A stretch of DNA of 64,000 nucleotides, taken from NCBI RefSeq assembly GCF_026262505.1, contig NC_067203.1, positions 9,176,001-9,240,000 on the forward strand, read 5' to 3'. The DNA is from Trichomonas vaginalis G3 (taxonomy: Eukaryota; Parabasalia; Trichomonadida; Trichomonadidae). Position numbers and translations under genes: made by a program. Positions 1-10,693 of the stretch are shown piece after piece (positions within the stretch are counted from its first letter, which is position 1; the number at the start of each line of letters is the position of its first letter). The notes under the pieces were generated by a model. It searched no databases. It saw only the letters and a program-made list of their open reading frames with translations, and was not told where the DNA came from.

Positions 1-2201
1 GCAGATCTATTATTAACACTAGATCTTTTTCAAAGGATGATGAAGATCGCGGCAAATACCTCTTGGGTACTGTAAATAAGAATATTGCAAATGTTCCTAC
101 AATTTTGAAAGGAATTGACTTAACATCAATTGTATCAGACAATGTAACTCTTTATGCAGAGAAAAACAACGAAATTTTCCAAGACTCAATTGTTAAATCC
201 ATCACATCAATTCATAATAGTACAAATTCATTAAATGATTCTTTTATTTTGAAAGCAATGGAAAACTTATATGGAAAGAAAGGATCATACTCAGACGTCG
301 TTGTTCCATACTACGAAGATATCCCAAGTATTACACCAAGTATCACAGAATATCTTAACGAACATCCAATTCCTTCTGTTAAGATGACTCTCCGTCCTCG
401 CGACAGATTCTATGCAGAAAATCTTACAAACCAGAACGAATCCTTCTCAGAGCATATGGCAAAAGCCATTCGAAAGACAACTTTATTCAAAGAAAATTAT
501 CAATTACCACTTGCAGACACATTCTCACTTATTCATTGCCTCGAGAAATACGGAAATCATTTCAATGGAACAAAACGCTTTCTTGAGAAGCAAATCAAGA
601 GAATTATCACGGAAGAGGTTAATACAAACTTAAATATTGCAAATCGTGGTCCAACATACGGTATTATGCATACACTTCAGGGGTATATCAATCTTTTACC
701 TCATCCTCAACACGAATCCCCTTGGGCAATTTTATTCTTCGCAATGCGTTGCGGAAAGAACGAATCCGCACTCCAATATGCATCAGAAAACAATTTCAGC
801 CACGATGTCATCTCAGCTCTTGAGTTTCGAGTCACAGGAACCGAAATTACACCTCAAATTAGGACAAACCTTCAAGGATTGTACCAAAACGAGGTCTCCG
901 GTGAAGGACATGACACATTCAAGTGTTTGTGTCTCTCAATTCTCTCAGGAATTGGAGGATATAACGATCCATCAGTTATTTCAAGCTTTGAAGACTGGCT
1001 TTGGTTTGCATTACAGCTTGGAGATGGAAATCATCAAAGAGTTGTTACAAAAGTCACAAAAACCATCAGCGAAATATCAGATCCAAGAAATACTTTCTTA
1101 CCGGGCCAAGCTTTACTCCTTGTTCACCAATTCGATAAAGCTGCTAATTGGTTCCTCTCAACACCCGCAGTTGCCAACGATGGACTTCAAATTTCCCTCG
1201 CAATGCACACAGCAGGCCTTATTTCACCAAACGTCTTCAGCGAACAATTGCTCAGATATACGGCAGGCGTTTTCGAAGCAGACGGATACCTCTCCTTGAA
1301 GTACCTCAATATGATAAAGGACAGAAAGGAAGTTTCAAAACTCGTGTCACTTTTGGCCGTAACTGCTCGGAACGGGGAATCGCTGTTCGAGCCCACGATC
1401 ATCGACCAAAGCCGCTTGCAAACACTTCCACCACCAGAATCGGAAGCTTCTGCAGCTTTGTTCGACGGAATCTCAAATCCACAAGATATTATCAACTCTT
1501 ACAGAGAAAACAACGATGATGAAGAGCAATATGTTGCTATGCACTCACCTGCATCATTGCTGCTCAATCCTGAAGAACAGAAACTCGCAATTACATCTGC
1601 AGGAATTGAAGCTGCGAAAAGATCAATGTATCCAACAGCGATGAAGCTTTTGCACATGGCAGGTGATTATAACAGACTTGTAGACCTCTGCTGCCAGCAA
1701 TTAAGAAGATGCGCTGAAGGATTAGTTGATGACCAACCAATCATCGATGCAATGGAAATAATCAATGAAGTTAATGAAAACACAATCAGTGTTGATGAAA
1801 AAAGAATGAGAACTCTGCTAATAATGCTTTCTTTCGCTAAATGCGCTTATTTGACAAGACATGGCGATTATGAACTCGCCTGCTCTTCATTTGAAGAAAG
1901 CAAGATCTTCGCTTCTGATCAGGGCGTCATAAACACTGCAGATAACGGTGGAGTCGAAATGGCCAAATCAACTATAGCAAACATGCCTCCATCTGTCAAG
2001 GAAGTGATACCAGTAGTACTTGTTCAGGCTGTTGAAGCGTATTCCAAGATCCATGCTTCTTTACCAAGAGGAGGAGGCGCAAAGAAGAATATCGAAGAAA
2101 AAGTAAGGATTTTGGCTAAACTTGCAGGAGAAGTTAAACAGTCTCTTCATGAAGATATGGCTAGAAAGTTACTTATGCTTAAGGATTTTGATACAGTATA
2201 A
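1..2201 (+). CDS. Nup93/Nic96-family nucleoporin, 5' end outside window
   Basis: The reading frame is open to the left edge, with its first full codon at base 3 and no ATG before it, so this is the C-terminal ~730 residues of a longer protein. Nup93/Nic96 is a linker scaffold of the inner ring of the nuclear pore. The visible part is an all-helical solenoid. Family-like stretches include a region reading SPWAILFFAMRCG (about a third of the way in) and EDWLWFALQLGDG (near the middle), which resemble the conserved core of Nic96 proteins. No signal peptide or membrane segment is seen. The gene ends TATAA followed by AG, so the stop overlaps a TAAA, the polyadenylation tetranucleotide reported for trichomonads. 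The family call rests on motif resemblance and length; the missing N-terminal coiled coil cannot be checked here. Confidence 0.72.
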   Translation, partial: RSIINTRSFSKDDEDRGKYLLGTVNKNIANVPTILKGIDLTSIVSDNVTLYAEKNNEIFQDSIVKSITSIHNSTNSLNDSFILKAMENLYGKKGSYSDVVVPYYEDIPSITPSITEYLNEHPIPSVKMTLRPRDRFYAENLTNQNESFSEHMAKAIRKTTLFKENYQLPLADTFSLIHCLEKYGNHFNGTKRFLEKQIKRIITEEVNTNLNIANRGPTYGIMHTLQGYINLLPHPQHESPWAILFFAMRCGKNESALQYASENNFSHDVISALEFRVTGTEITPQIRTNLQGLYQNEVSGEGHDTFKCLCLSILSGIGGYNDPSVISSFEDWLWFALQLGDGNHQRVVTKVTKTISEISDPRNTFLPGQALLLVHQFDKAANWFLSTPAVANDGLQISLAMHTAGLISPNVFSEQLLRYTAGVFEADGYLSLKYLNMIKDRKEVSKLVSLLAVTARNGESLFEPTIIDQSRLQTLPPPESEASAALFDGISNPQDIINSYRENNDDEEQYVAMHSPASLLLNPEEQKLAITSAGIEAAKRSMYPTAMKLLHMAGDYNRLVDLCCQQLRRCAEGLVDDQPIIDAMEIINEVNENTISVDEKRMRTLLIMLSFAKCAYLTRHGDYELACSSFEESKIFASDQGVINTADNGGVEMAKSTIANMPPSVKEVIPVVLVQAVEAYSKIHASLPRGGGAKKNIEEKVRILAKLAGEVKQSLHEDMARKLLMLKDFDTV

Positions 2202-2605
2202 AGAATTATATTTTATAGAATTTTTATTAAAAACCCCAAACATATTTTTAGTTTAATTAGCAATATATATCTCATAAGTTTTAATACATTACTTTGTATA
2301 GTTTCATTTTGATGATTAAATTTATATTCAATTTCATTGCATTAATAGAATGAAGGATTATAAAGTCTTTATATTTCGTAAAAGTACTTCTGATTATATA
2401 CAAAACACACATATTTTCTGTGTTATATTTGATTTCAAAATTAAATATCTTATTATTCATAGAACATATAAGATCCTCACATGAGATATACTATCTACAT
2501 GTACTTCATGCAAATTCTATTCCATAATTCTTCATTTAGCATGATGATTTGCTTCAATTGTTTAGTATCTCAGTCAAATTTTATTGAATAGTTTACAGAG
2601 ACATA
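2202..2605. other. AT-rich intergenic spacer
   Basis: About 400 bases between the nucleoporin and RRP41. It is AT-rich and I see no open gene, RNA gene or repeat. No perfect TCA-Py-(A/T) initiator lies close to the next ATG. Confidence 0.5.
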
Positions 2606-3331
2606 ATGGATGTTTATAATCAATTCACTGGGCTTCGAATTGATGGCCGCCCACCCAATGAAATGCGTTTAGTTGAGGCTAAAATTGGAACAATTCCTGG
2701 TTGCACTGGTTCTTCTCATTTCAAGATCGGTCAAACAGAAGTTATTGCTCAAATTTTTGGCCCAAGAGATAACAGATCAGGTGATAATGCAGCAGAAATT
2801 CGTGTTACTTTCGAATATGCCGATTTTGCAAAAGTTCCTCACGCTTCAGATACATCAATGACAAGGAGAGGCAGAGAGAGCGAAGTTATCATGAAAAGAA
2901 CATTCGAAGAAGCAATTAAAAGAGAATTATTCCCTCATTCTAAAATTTTAATCGCTATTACAGTTATTCAAGATGATGGTTCATGCCAGAGCGCTGCCAT
3001 TAATGCTGCAACATTAGCTTTGATTGACGCTGGCATTCCAATGTTTGATTTTGTTGTATCTATGACAGTTGCTTTATATGATGATAAATGCTTCCTTGAT
3101 GCAGGCCGTGCAGAGTCAAATGCTCGTTTCCCAGTTTTGGAAGTATCTATCTTCCCTTCAACCAGCGAAATTTTATCAATGAACTTAACAGCAAGAATCG
3201 AACCACAGGCATCAAAGAATTTGATGGCCGCAGCTATAGACGGATGCAAGGAATTACATGCAATTATGCAAGATGTTGTTCGCGTTGCTTCAATGGAAAG
3301 ATACGCTCAATCTAAAGGAGTCAGCAACTAA
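2606..3331 (+). CDS. RRP41: Exosome complex RNase PH-like subunit RRP41 (Ski6)
   Basis: This 241-residue protein matches the full length of eukaryotic RRP41, a core-ring subunit of the RNA exosome, which degrades and trims RNA 3'-to-5' in nucleus and cytoplasm. The N-terminus has the diagnostic GLRIDGRPPNEMR stretch (residues ~9-21), followed by the RNase PH fold hallmarks: IGQTEVIAQIFGPRD (~42-56), TRRGRESE (~86-93), a D-G-S-C-Q-S-A-A-INAAT stretch (~124-136) and a late DAG (~165-167). In eukaryotes the ring subunits have lost phosphorolytic activity and act as scaffold and channel. ATG at 2606 is the natural start because it places the family N-terminus correctly. The gene is intronless and intact. 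Confidence 0.92.
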   Translation: MDVYNQFTGLRIDGRPPNEMRLVEAKIGTIPGCTGSSHFKIGQTEVIAQIFGPRDNRSGDNAAEIRVTFEYADFAKVPHASDTSMTRRGRESEVIMKRTFEEAIKRELFPHSKILIAITVIQDDGSCQSAAINAATLALIDAGIPMFDFVVSMTVALYDDKCFLDAGRAESNARFPVLEVSIFPSTSEILSMNLTARIEPQASKNLMAAAIDGCKELHAIMQDVVRVASMERYAQSKGVSN

Positions 3332-3806
3332 TTAGTGTAGAATTAATAGATGTTCAGCTTATTATAATAAAATTGATGTTTATTTGAATTACACAAAGTT
3401 TTTTTCATATTTTATTTAAATATTCAGTTATTTTGACCATATTAATACCGATTCTATTTGTATTTTTTCAAATCATTAATAGTTACATACTGTTTACTAA
3501 CAACATGAAGAAAAAATGTATTTTTATAATCAAATTTTTCAAATCATTGCAAATACACTGAGCACCACATTAGTAAACACGATGTATAGATAGGGAAGAG
3601 TAGATGCCATATGATAATCATTCGTGTTGTGCGATTATTGGTAAAAATAGCTGAATCTTAACATGTATTGTAGTTAAACATAGGATATTTGAAGAGAATA
3701 GCTAAAATATGACAATATATGGTCATGTTTTGATACAACTCCATCAATTTACTGATCATTGATCCGGAATCTATCAAAACATAAATTTTTAAACGGTCAC
3801 TTTTTT
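3332..3806. other. Intergenic spacer
   Basis: About 475 bases of AT-rich sequence with no supported gene or repeat. An in-frame TTG at 3759 extends the next reading frame, but the ATG at 3807 is preferred. Confidence 0.45.
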
Positions 3807-6800
3807 ATGAATCATCAAATTGTGCAATACTGGAGTACTGAAGAGATACCTGCAAGAGATATTAATAAAGGTAGAAGAACTGGAACAATTATAGATGGAA
3901 ATGTTAAACAAAATGAAGATGGCTTCGAAGATCATATTGATTTTTGGGCTCATCAGTCATCAGGAAAAGTTAATAATGTTCCTCCGTCACCTAGATATCC
4001 AGATTCACCTATTACTCCAAGTATTCATCAATTCGCTTCACCAATGGTCTTAGAAGACGACAATCAACTGGAAATCGGAAATTCATTCAATAACGATATA
4101 AGCAAATCTTCAGCAAACTCATCGCCATTCAAACCTACTTCCCCATTTAAGCCAATTCAAAAAGTTTATAATAATGAAAGAATTGGAAGACTTCCAAAGA
4201 ACATTTCGACAAAAACTAAGAACAATGAACAAGTAAATCCCATTTCGAAATCTCCAGTTACAGAAAAGACAGCAAATCAATTACCTAATACAAATACTCC
4301 TGTGAAAACAAGTGTTGCACCATTCAATGTCCAAACACCTACAATATCTCTTCAAAAGAACCAAGAAATCGAGAATATTTTACCATTACCACAAAATGCC
4401 CCAATTCAGCAGCCAAAAGAAACAAAGCAAGAAAATAAGACCGAGCTTAAGATTGATTCATCTGCATCATATAATGTTGTCAGAGAAGATAGTCCAAAAC
4501 AGCGTCAACATCGCCCTCCAGATTCAGATTTTATAAAACCAAATCCACAACCAGTGTCTTCACCTATTCATAGAACAAGCATTCAATCTAGAGGAAACTC
4601 CAGAGGTAATTCGCCAAATAACTCAGAAAATACTTCGCCAACTCATGTAACGTTTCCGAGTCGAGTTAATGCAAGAAAAACTAGTATGTTTACACATCCA
4701 AAGTTTTCTAATCTCAAGAGTAAACCAGAATTTACAGAAAACAGTCCAATTAAGGTAGAACAAAGAAATTACGCTGCATCGTTTACAAGAAGAGATGTAG
4801 GAAATTCAATATTTAAATATCGTGAGCAACCAAAAATTAGAAATGAGCCTATTGAAGATTCTCCAATCAATACTAAAAATTTCAAAATAAATCTTCCTGG
4901 ACCAATGAGATATGATACAAGCTCGAAACAGGTTGAGTCATTAAGTATATCTCCCGTTAAGTTTGGTCCTAAAAAGCGCTTATCATATACAAAAACAAAA
5001 TCTAGAAAGCCATTTGCAGAAAGAAGGACAAAAGGACTTAGCCAGAAGTATGGATCATCATCTTCATCATCAGATAATGAAGAGGAATCGCAGAGTCAGC
5101 AGTACAACTTACCAAAACAAGAAGATTTTCAAGATCATCAAGAAATCGAAGAAGATCGCCAGGAATATGAAGAAGATATTCGCGAACCAATTAGAACTAA
5201 CAGATTTATTCCAAAAAGATTTGCTAAAAATGATGAAGATTTAAATAATCTTGGATTTAGAACTAGATTTGGCTCTAACAATAACAATTTAAGAAACGAA
5301 CAAGAAAATGAAGATTTTGAACAAAACAATGAACCACAAAATGAGCAAGAAAATGATAATTCTGAAAATCGTGAATCATTTTTCGATCCACCAAAGCAAT
5401 CCATACTTAAAAAGCCACAAACAGGATCATTCTTCCAAAATGAGGATACGATGGAAACTGTAGAAGCAAATCAAGAAGAAAAGATAGAAAAAACTTTACA
5501 AAAACCGGAACAAATCGTCAGCATTGAACCAGAAGTTAAAAAAAAAGAAGAAAAGCCTCCAGAGCCATCAACACCTCCACCAGTTACTGAACCAGAGCCA
5601 AAAACACCAAGTCCAGAACCAATTGCAAGATTTGATCCAGGTTCTTCTCCACAACCAGAAGAGAAAACCTTTGATACTCCTGCTCCTTCACGCCAGATCG
5701 TAGAAAGAATCTTCAAAACTCCAGCTCCTCCTCGAATATTTGAAAGCCCTGCGAAACCAAAGCCACATTACAAATCTAGATATTCAAAGAGGACAGCTCT
5801 TGAAGACGAAATTGCAACAAGATCAAGTAGTGGAAGTGGTTCAGAATCATCTGGATTACATACACCAGAAAGATATCAACGTCCTGTTTCAACAATGTTG
5901 AAGAACTCTCCTTTCTCAGAGAAATTAATGCAGAAATTGGCTGAAATCGGATCAAACAAAGTTCCTTCTTCAGAAAAGCAAAACGAAGAAACAAAAGAAA
6001 ATCAAGAGAAAGAGGAAGAAAAGTCATTTGTTGAAAGAGTTCCAAATCCAGGTGTAAGAATTGTCACAGCAACACCAAAGAGACAATTGACAAGATGGTC
6101 AACAAGAGCTGGTTTCACACCTCGTCTTAATCAAAGAAACACAGTTGATATTGATGAAAATGGAACCCTTGTTGTCAAAAGATTTCCCTACAGTCCATCG
6201 AATGTCAACTTTGATTTCAACATTGCTGCAAATAATGACAATAATAATAACAATAATAATAACAATAATAATAACAATAATAATAACAATAATAATGATG
6301 ATATTGATGATAATAATGGTATTCCATCTGCTCCAGAAAGTCCAATGGCTGAAAAAGAAAGCACAAGAATGCAACACGAAGAATCAGATTTAACTGTTGA
6401 AATTGCAAGTCCAAGAGATCAAAATCCAATTCCTGATGCGGATATCAATGATTTCATGGATAATGCAGACATTCCTGATCTTTCTGATTCAGAACCACAA
6501 TCTCCTGCACCTTCAGCAAGAGAATCAAACATTACTAGAGAGACATCAACAACTGTTGAAAACACTTCTTCTACTTCATCAACAACAAGGAGAAGAAGAA
6601 ACACATCTTCATCTTCAACTACAACTACAACAACGAATACTACAAATGTTGAAGAAAATAATAATGAAGTAACAGTAAATAATAATGGAGAAGTTCCATT
6701 CGGTGAGCATCATGTTGAACCTTCTCCTGTTGTTAGAAGGCCAAGAATAAGAAGACCTCAACTCAAGGAAAGTTACTTCATTTCAAGACGTCCTGATGTT

Positions 6801-7079
6801 GGAACAGCTGGAAATGGATACACGCTTTATATGGGAACTAAATGCCCAAGGACAGGTGTTACAGAGATTATCTATATTAACTCTGGAAGTAGATATGAAT
6901 TCGTTTCAAGAACAGCTCATTTATTAATGTACATTCAACAAGGAACTGGAAAAATCACATGTAATGAACAGAGTTGGCTTGTTGCACAAGGTGGACACGG
7001 TTTCTTAGGCAAAGGTGCTTATTGCGAATTAGAAAATAATGGCGAAGACGACTTAGTTGTCTTTGTAGATCCACAATAA
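3807..7079 (+). CDS. Candidate centromere protein CENP-C/Mif2 with C-terminal cupin
   Basis: A 1,090-residue protein. Residues ~1-970 are low-complexity and disordered: rich in Ser/Pro/Asn/Glu with many SP and TP sites, an acidic coiled-coil-prone stretch (~440-560) and a run of more than 20 Asn (~810-835) encoded by an AAT/AAC microsatellite. At about 974 comes VRRPRIRRPQLKESYF, which resembles the CENP-C motif (paired Arg, basic spacing, Pro, aromatic end) that binds CENP-A nucleosomes. The last ~100 residues look like the cupin homodimerisation domain of CENP-C/Mif2, including YIQQGTGKITCNEQSWLV. Motif plus terminal cupin is the known CENP-C order, so a kinetochore role is inferred. The start is ATG 3807; an in-frame TTG 48 bases earlier is disregarded. 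Another cupin-bearing nuclear protein is the main alternative. Confidence 0.6.
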   Translation: MNHQIVQYWSTEEIPARDINKGRRTGTIIDGNVKQNEDGFEDHIDFWAHQSSGKVNNVPPSPRYPDSPITPSIHQFASPMVLEDDNQLEIGNSFNNDISKSSANSSPFKPTSPFKPIQKVYNNERIGRLPKNISTKTKNNEQVNPISKSPVTEKTANQLPNTNTPVKTSVAPFNVQTPTISLQKNQEIENILPLPQNAPIQQPKETKQENKTELKIDSSASYNVVREDSPKQRQHRPPDSDFIKPNPQPVSSPIHRTSIQSRGNSRGNSPNNSENTSPTHVTFPSRVNARKTSMFTHPKFSNLKSKPEFTENSPIKVEQRNYAASFTRRDVGNSIFKYREQPKIRNEPIEDSPINTKNFKINLPGPMRYDTSSKQVESLSISPVKFGPKKRLSYTKTKSRKPFAERRTKGLSQKYGSSSSSSDNEEESQSQQYNLPKQEDFQDHQEIEEDRQEYEEDIREPIRTNRFIPKRFAKNDEDLNNLGFRTRFGSNNNNLRNEQENEDFEQNNEPQNEQENDNSENRESFFDPPKQSILKKPQTGSFFQNEDTMETVEANQEEKIEKTLQKPEQIVSIEPEVKKKEEKPPEPSTPPPVTEPEPKTPSPEPIARFDPGSSPQPEEKTFDTPAPSRQIVERIFKTPAPPRIFESPAKPKPHYKSRYSKRTALEDEIATRSSSGSGSESSGLHTPERYQRPVSTMLKNSPFSEKLMQKLAEIGSNKVPSSEKQNEETKENQEKEEEKSFVERVPNPGVRIVTATPKRQLTRWSTRAGFTPRLNQRNTVDIDENGTLVVKRFPYSPSNVNFDFNIAANNDNNNNNNNNNNNNNNNNNNNDDIDDNNGIPSAPESPMAEKESTRMQHEESDLTVEIASPRDQNPIPDADINDFMDNADIPDLSDSEPQSPAPSARESNITRETSTTVENTSSTSSTTRRRRNTSSSSTTTTTTNTTNVEENNNEVTVNNNGEVPFGEHHVEPSPVVRRPRIRRPQLKESYFISRRPDVGTAGNGYTLYMGTKCPRTGVTEIIYINSGSRYEFVSRTAHLLMYIQQGTGKITCNEQSWLVAQGGHGFLGKGAYCELENNGEDDLVVFVDPQ
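6225..6320 (+). repeat. AAT/AAC trinucleotide microsatellite encoding poly-Asn
   Basis: A run of AAT and AAC codons inside the CENP-C candidate, interrupted by a few Asp codons. It codes for more than 20 Asn and is likely length-polymorphic between strains. Confidence 0.9.
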
Positions 7080-7212
7080 CTTTAATTTATATATTTTTGT
7101 ATTATATTTATGTTTTTTTGTTGGTTATATTAAATATTTGTATTTTATAAAGCATATTCTTTCGTGTTTATTATCTTTTATAGGATTCGTTATTTTAGTT
7201 CCAAAAAAAATT

Positions 7213-9306
7213 ATGTTGGAAGAGCGCTTAGAATATCTTGATCTCTTCCATTTTGTTACAAAACTTGCAGGTGAAGACACATCATTTATTAATATGTTCC
7301 GTGATTCTTTATCAAGAGTTCTAAAAGCGAAAGTCCAAAGAATTATACAAAATCTATCTCCAAAAGTACAAATAAAATCAGACCAAGAGTTCGTTAGACG
7401 ACCAGAATACACAGAATTACTCCAAGAAACAAAAACACAATTTTATGGAATAATAAATTCGATAAAACAGAATCATTTATGGTTTGGACAAGGTGGCGGT
7501 ATCAATGTCGGCGATCCAGCTGAAGCACTTAAGCAATTTGCTACAAAAACATCTTATACCGTTCAAGATATGGTTATTCTTCGATCAATTCCAATAGAAC
7601 GAATTTGTTTCTTACCAGAACTCTGTTTATACCATAGAGCGCTCTTTCATGCATGCTTATCTGACGATGATTTTGTTCGTTCATACGCATTTTCTCAGAT
7701 TTTAGAAGCGCCTCAATTAATGGACGCAAAACAATACTTTGACGTAATGTCTGAAGTTATTACTCTCTGGGGAGCCGAGAAGATTACAATTGAACTCGCC
7801 GGAGGTTTACATTTTTTATTAGTTTCACTAGGCGAAGTAATTTCAGATATATTAGACGATGAGATACAATTAAAGCTCTACTCTCTAATAGAATGCGCAA
7901 TTACCTCTCCAAACTTTTCTTATTTGTTTATTTTTGATCCCCTTCTCAAATGGCTTTCCAAGTCATTTCCCAAGGAAAACATCAAGAGAATAGAAGATGC
8001 TTCTCTTGAACTCCTCAAAAACGGCTCTCACGCTCACGCTTGTTTAATTTTCTCATCAATTTCACGCGGATTTACGAAATACGGGCATCTTCTTGAGACA
8101 GTCATAGCCACTAAGTCATGTATAGCTAATTGGCCGCATACTGTCCAAGTAGAAACAAGGAGACACCTCGCATCTCTCGCAACTCGCATTCCTAAGGATA
8201 TTATGAAGGATTTGCTGTTACAGATCTCCGAGATGCTCAGTATACCTAACACTATCTATGTTTATTCTGAGTTTATCACATCATATTTTACAAATTCAAA
8301 TGCAGATTTCTGCGAGCCTTTGTTCAAAACGCTTCTGAATATCATGGCCGCAAATAAAACACAGGAAATAATAAGAATGTTCGTTGCATTATGTGCTCAT
8401 CCTGTTAGATTTTTAAATGCAATGACAATTTCACAGGATATGGAAATATTCAAATGCTTTACTGATTTTCAGAAGATAGATTTTTCATTTTACTCAATTT
8501 TGTTCAAGGATTCTCATTTGTTGCTTCCAAAAAATAATTCAGATAATATTATTTCAGGAATTTCATCTATTGTTGAAAATGAAGTTGATAATGCTTCTCA
8601 ACTTAACAATATCATGATAACATGCATGCTTTACCCTTCAAAACTCTTGAATACACTTAAAAATTTCGATTCCCTTATAAATGAAGAGCAGAAAGTCTTT
8701 GTTACATCATTAGTTGCTGCAATAGCTGCAGCAGGTAACTTCCCACAAATTTCTGAATACATCCAGCTTATTCCTGTTCATAAATTTACTTGTGACTACT
8801 CAGAAATACAAAACTTGGCTAAGAAATATAGTGAAAGTAATATTTTCACTGGTTTATCGGCTTCATTTGGCAGCCAAATCAATATTGACAATAATTTGAT
8901 TGTTATGTCATTGTTTTTTGAACATATCGTTTATTCTGAAGGCTCACAAGTATTAACAGCATTCAAGCGTGCTTATGTGAAGCCAGCTTTATGGTTTGCT
9001 GCTGAATTTGTATCTTTATTTTCTCCATTACTTTCAGAACCGAAAGATTTCGCACAAAGACTCTCAGAAGTTAAAGAAAACAAGGTTGCTATTGTTTGCA
9101 TCGCTTATTACTTGGCTCAGAAACTTTCTCCGTTATTATTCGATTGTATTGACAAAGAAGACTATTTCTCGGTACCACAAACCGCTTTCTTCCCCAAGAA
9201 ATTCATTGTGGACACTGATGAAGTCGAATTTACCAAAAAATTATCTGAAAAATATTCTAACATATATGAAACCATCAATGAAATTGTTTCAATAAGGCTT
9301 AAATAA
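7213..9306 (+). CDS. Unknown helical protein, 697 aa
   Basis: I do not recognise this gene. It starts at ATG 7213 (protein begins MLEERLEYLDLFHF); an upstream TTG would add a hydrophobic stretch but is not a plausible start. The protein is long, mostly alpha-helical and solenoid-like, with Leu-rich helices throughout, no clear catalytic motif and no membrane segment. A glycine patch, GQGGGINVGD, lies around residues 96-105. It sits 133 bases after the CENP-C candidate on the same strand with its own short spacer. The gene is intact and its codon use is like its neighbours, so it is likely a conserved housekeeping protein whose name needs profile searching. Confidence 0.8.
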   Translation: MLEERLEYLDLFHFVTKLAGEDTSFINMFRDSLSRVLKAKVQRIIQNLSPKVQIKSDQEFVRRPEYTELLQETKTQFYGIINSIKQNHLWFGQGGGINVGDPAEALKQFATKTSYTVQDMVILRSIPIERICFLPELCLYHRALFHACLSDDDFVRSYAFSQILEAPQLMDAKQYFDVMSEVITLWGAEKITIELAGGLHFLLVSLGEVISDILDDEIQLKLYSLIECAITSPNFSYLFIFDPLLKWLSKSFPKENIKRIEDASLELLKNGSHAHACLIFSSISRGFTKYGHLLETVIATKSCIANWPHTVQVETRRHLASLATRIPKDIMKDLLLQISEMLSIPNTIYVYSEFITSYFTNSNADFCEPLFKTLLNIMAANKTQEIIRMFVALCAHPVRFLNAMTISQDMEIFKCFTDFQKIDFSFYSILFKDSHLLLPKNNSDNIISGISSIVENEVDNASQLNNIMITCMLYPSKLLNTLKNFDSLINEEQKVFVTSLVAAIAAAGNFPQISEYIQLIPVHKFTCDYSEIQNLAKKYSESNIFTGLSASFGSQINIDNNLIVMSLFFEHIVYSEGSQVLTAFKRAYVKPALWFAAEFVSLFSPLLSEPKDFAQRLSEVKENKVAIVCIAYYLAQKLSPLLFDCIDKEDYFSVPQTAFFPKKFIVDTDEVEFTKKLSEKYSNIYETINEIVSIRLK

Positions 9307-9754
9307 ATTTATTGTTTGTATTTTTACCATAATTTAACTTAATATTTTTATGAATAATTTAATTATAAGAAAAATAGCTAACAGTTGATATATCTATCTA
9401 TTCTACTTCCAAATTCATATATTCAAAAGATTTAAATGAATTAAAATGACAATAATGAAATAATCAAATGAAATCGCTTAAAATTGCATGACTTTTATAT
9501 GGTTTAAATAAACACTTAAATACATTTAGTAATTTTGGAATGACTCACTTAAAATGATAATATTTAAGGCATTGATCCCCAAATCAAAATTTGAATTGTT
9601 ATGAGGTTATAATTTTGAAAGGGGATCAAAAATTGAATAGTAATGATAAAGATTTTTTTATATAATTGATTGTAATCAACCTTGTTATCAAATATTGTAA
9701 TGGATAACAATTTGATTGAATTTTCACAAAAAAAAATTTTATTCAATATTTTTA
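9307..9754. other. AT-rich intergenic spacer with promoter
   Basis: About 450 bases of very AT-rich DNA. Apart from the initiator at 9724-9728 I see no gene or repeat. Short open frames here on both strands lack any protein character. Confidence 0.45.
9724..9728 (+). promoter_or_regulatory. Initiator (Inr) TCACA for the downstream membrane protein
   Basis: TCACA fits the trichomonad initiator consensus TCA(+1)-Py-(A/T). The predicted +1 A at 9726 gives a 5' leader of 29 bases to the ATG at 9755, within the short range known for these organisms. The motif is short and could occur by chance. Confidence 0.4.
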
Positions 9755-10693
9755 ATGTTGTCATTAGCATTTCTCTCTATTTCTCAACAAAATCTCTATA
9801 CTACTAATGATCAGCAGATTGTTTTTGCTGAGTGTGCAACTATTTTACCTATAAATCAGACAATAAACATGCTTTCTGTTGATTCTCAAAAGTCAATCTG
9901 TGTTAAAGGTAGTTTTCTTCTTGGAGCCGAATTATCTTATTCTTTAACATCAGCACTTCCAACTAAAAATGGATGGAATATTTCACATTCAAATTCACAC
10001 GGAATTGGAACAGTATCAAAGAATGGTGATGTCATTACAAAAATAAAATGCGAGTCTAAAAAGAAAGCATGCAGATTTCAATTACTTCCAATATTCCCAT
10101 CAAAAAATATCATTAAAGATAAAAATGGAACCAAACTGACAATCATTCAAAAATCATTCATATCAACAGTTACAAATAACAAATTAACTCTTATTAATCA
10201 GAAAACTTCTTCCGAAAATGAAATTACAGTTAGAAAAACATTTGCAACTATTGCTAGCAAAAATGTTTTGGAATTTTCATACAAAAAGAATAAAGGAGAT
10301 ATTATTAACTCTACATTAACATCTAACAGCTTAGAACAAGATTCAGAATCAGGTGCTATTGGAAAATCAGATGTGGCACTTTTCTTCCCAACAATGAAAG
10401 AAGATAACTTTAATAATAAAGTTGAATTATCAATCGAAAAAGCATCAAATAAAAATGATGTATGGCTTTTACCTGAAATAAACGCCACTGTTCCAACTAT
10501 GGATGGAATAATCACGCATTCTGATCTTGTTAAAAGACCTATTATTAGTGAATATGAGTTATTTGTTCTCGTAATATCATTAATTGGATTTTCAATTATC
10601 ATTGTTTATTCAGTTTTCTTCATAATGCGTAAGAGAAAAATGAGAAGATCCATAAATTCATCAAATGAAGTAAATACAGAATCATTATTGTAA
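9755..10693 (+). CDS. Type I single-pass membrane protein, unknown function
   Basis: A 312-residue protein beginning at ATG 9755 with a short hydrophobic signal peptide (MLSLAFLSISQQ) that places the rest in the secretory lumen or outside the cell. The ~260-residue ectodomain is Ser/Thr/Asn-rich with several N-glycosylation sequons and few Cys. A single membrane helix follows (ELFVLVISLIGFSIIIVYSV, ~268-290), then a basic tail with RKRKMRR and about 17 more residues. An overlapping 35-codon frame starting at ATG 9700 also encodes a hydrophobic peptide but stops early and is not called. I do not recognise the family; surface or ER-resident roles are both possible. Confidence 0.75.
   Translation: MLSLAFLSISQQNLYTTNDQQIVFAECATILPINQTINMLSVDSQKSICVKGSFLLGAELSYSLTSALPTKNGWNISHSNSHGIGTVSKNGDVITKIKCESKKKACRFQLLPIFPSKNIIKDKNGTKLTIIQKSFISTVTNNKLTLINQKTSSENEITVRKTFATIASKNVLEFSYKKNKGDIINSTLTSNSLEQDSESGAIGKSDVALFFPTMKEDNFNNKVELSIEKASNKNDVWLLPEINATVPTMDGIITHSDLVKRPIISEYELFVLVISLIGFSIIIVYSVFFIMRKRKMRRSINSSNEVNTESLL

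Noticed and set aside
9700-9807. Small overlapping frame starting ATG 9700 (MDNNLIEFSQKK)
   Set aside because: It stops after 35 codons, and the gene at 9755 has a better signal peptide and initiator.
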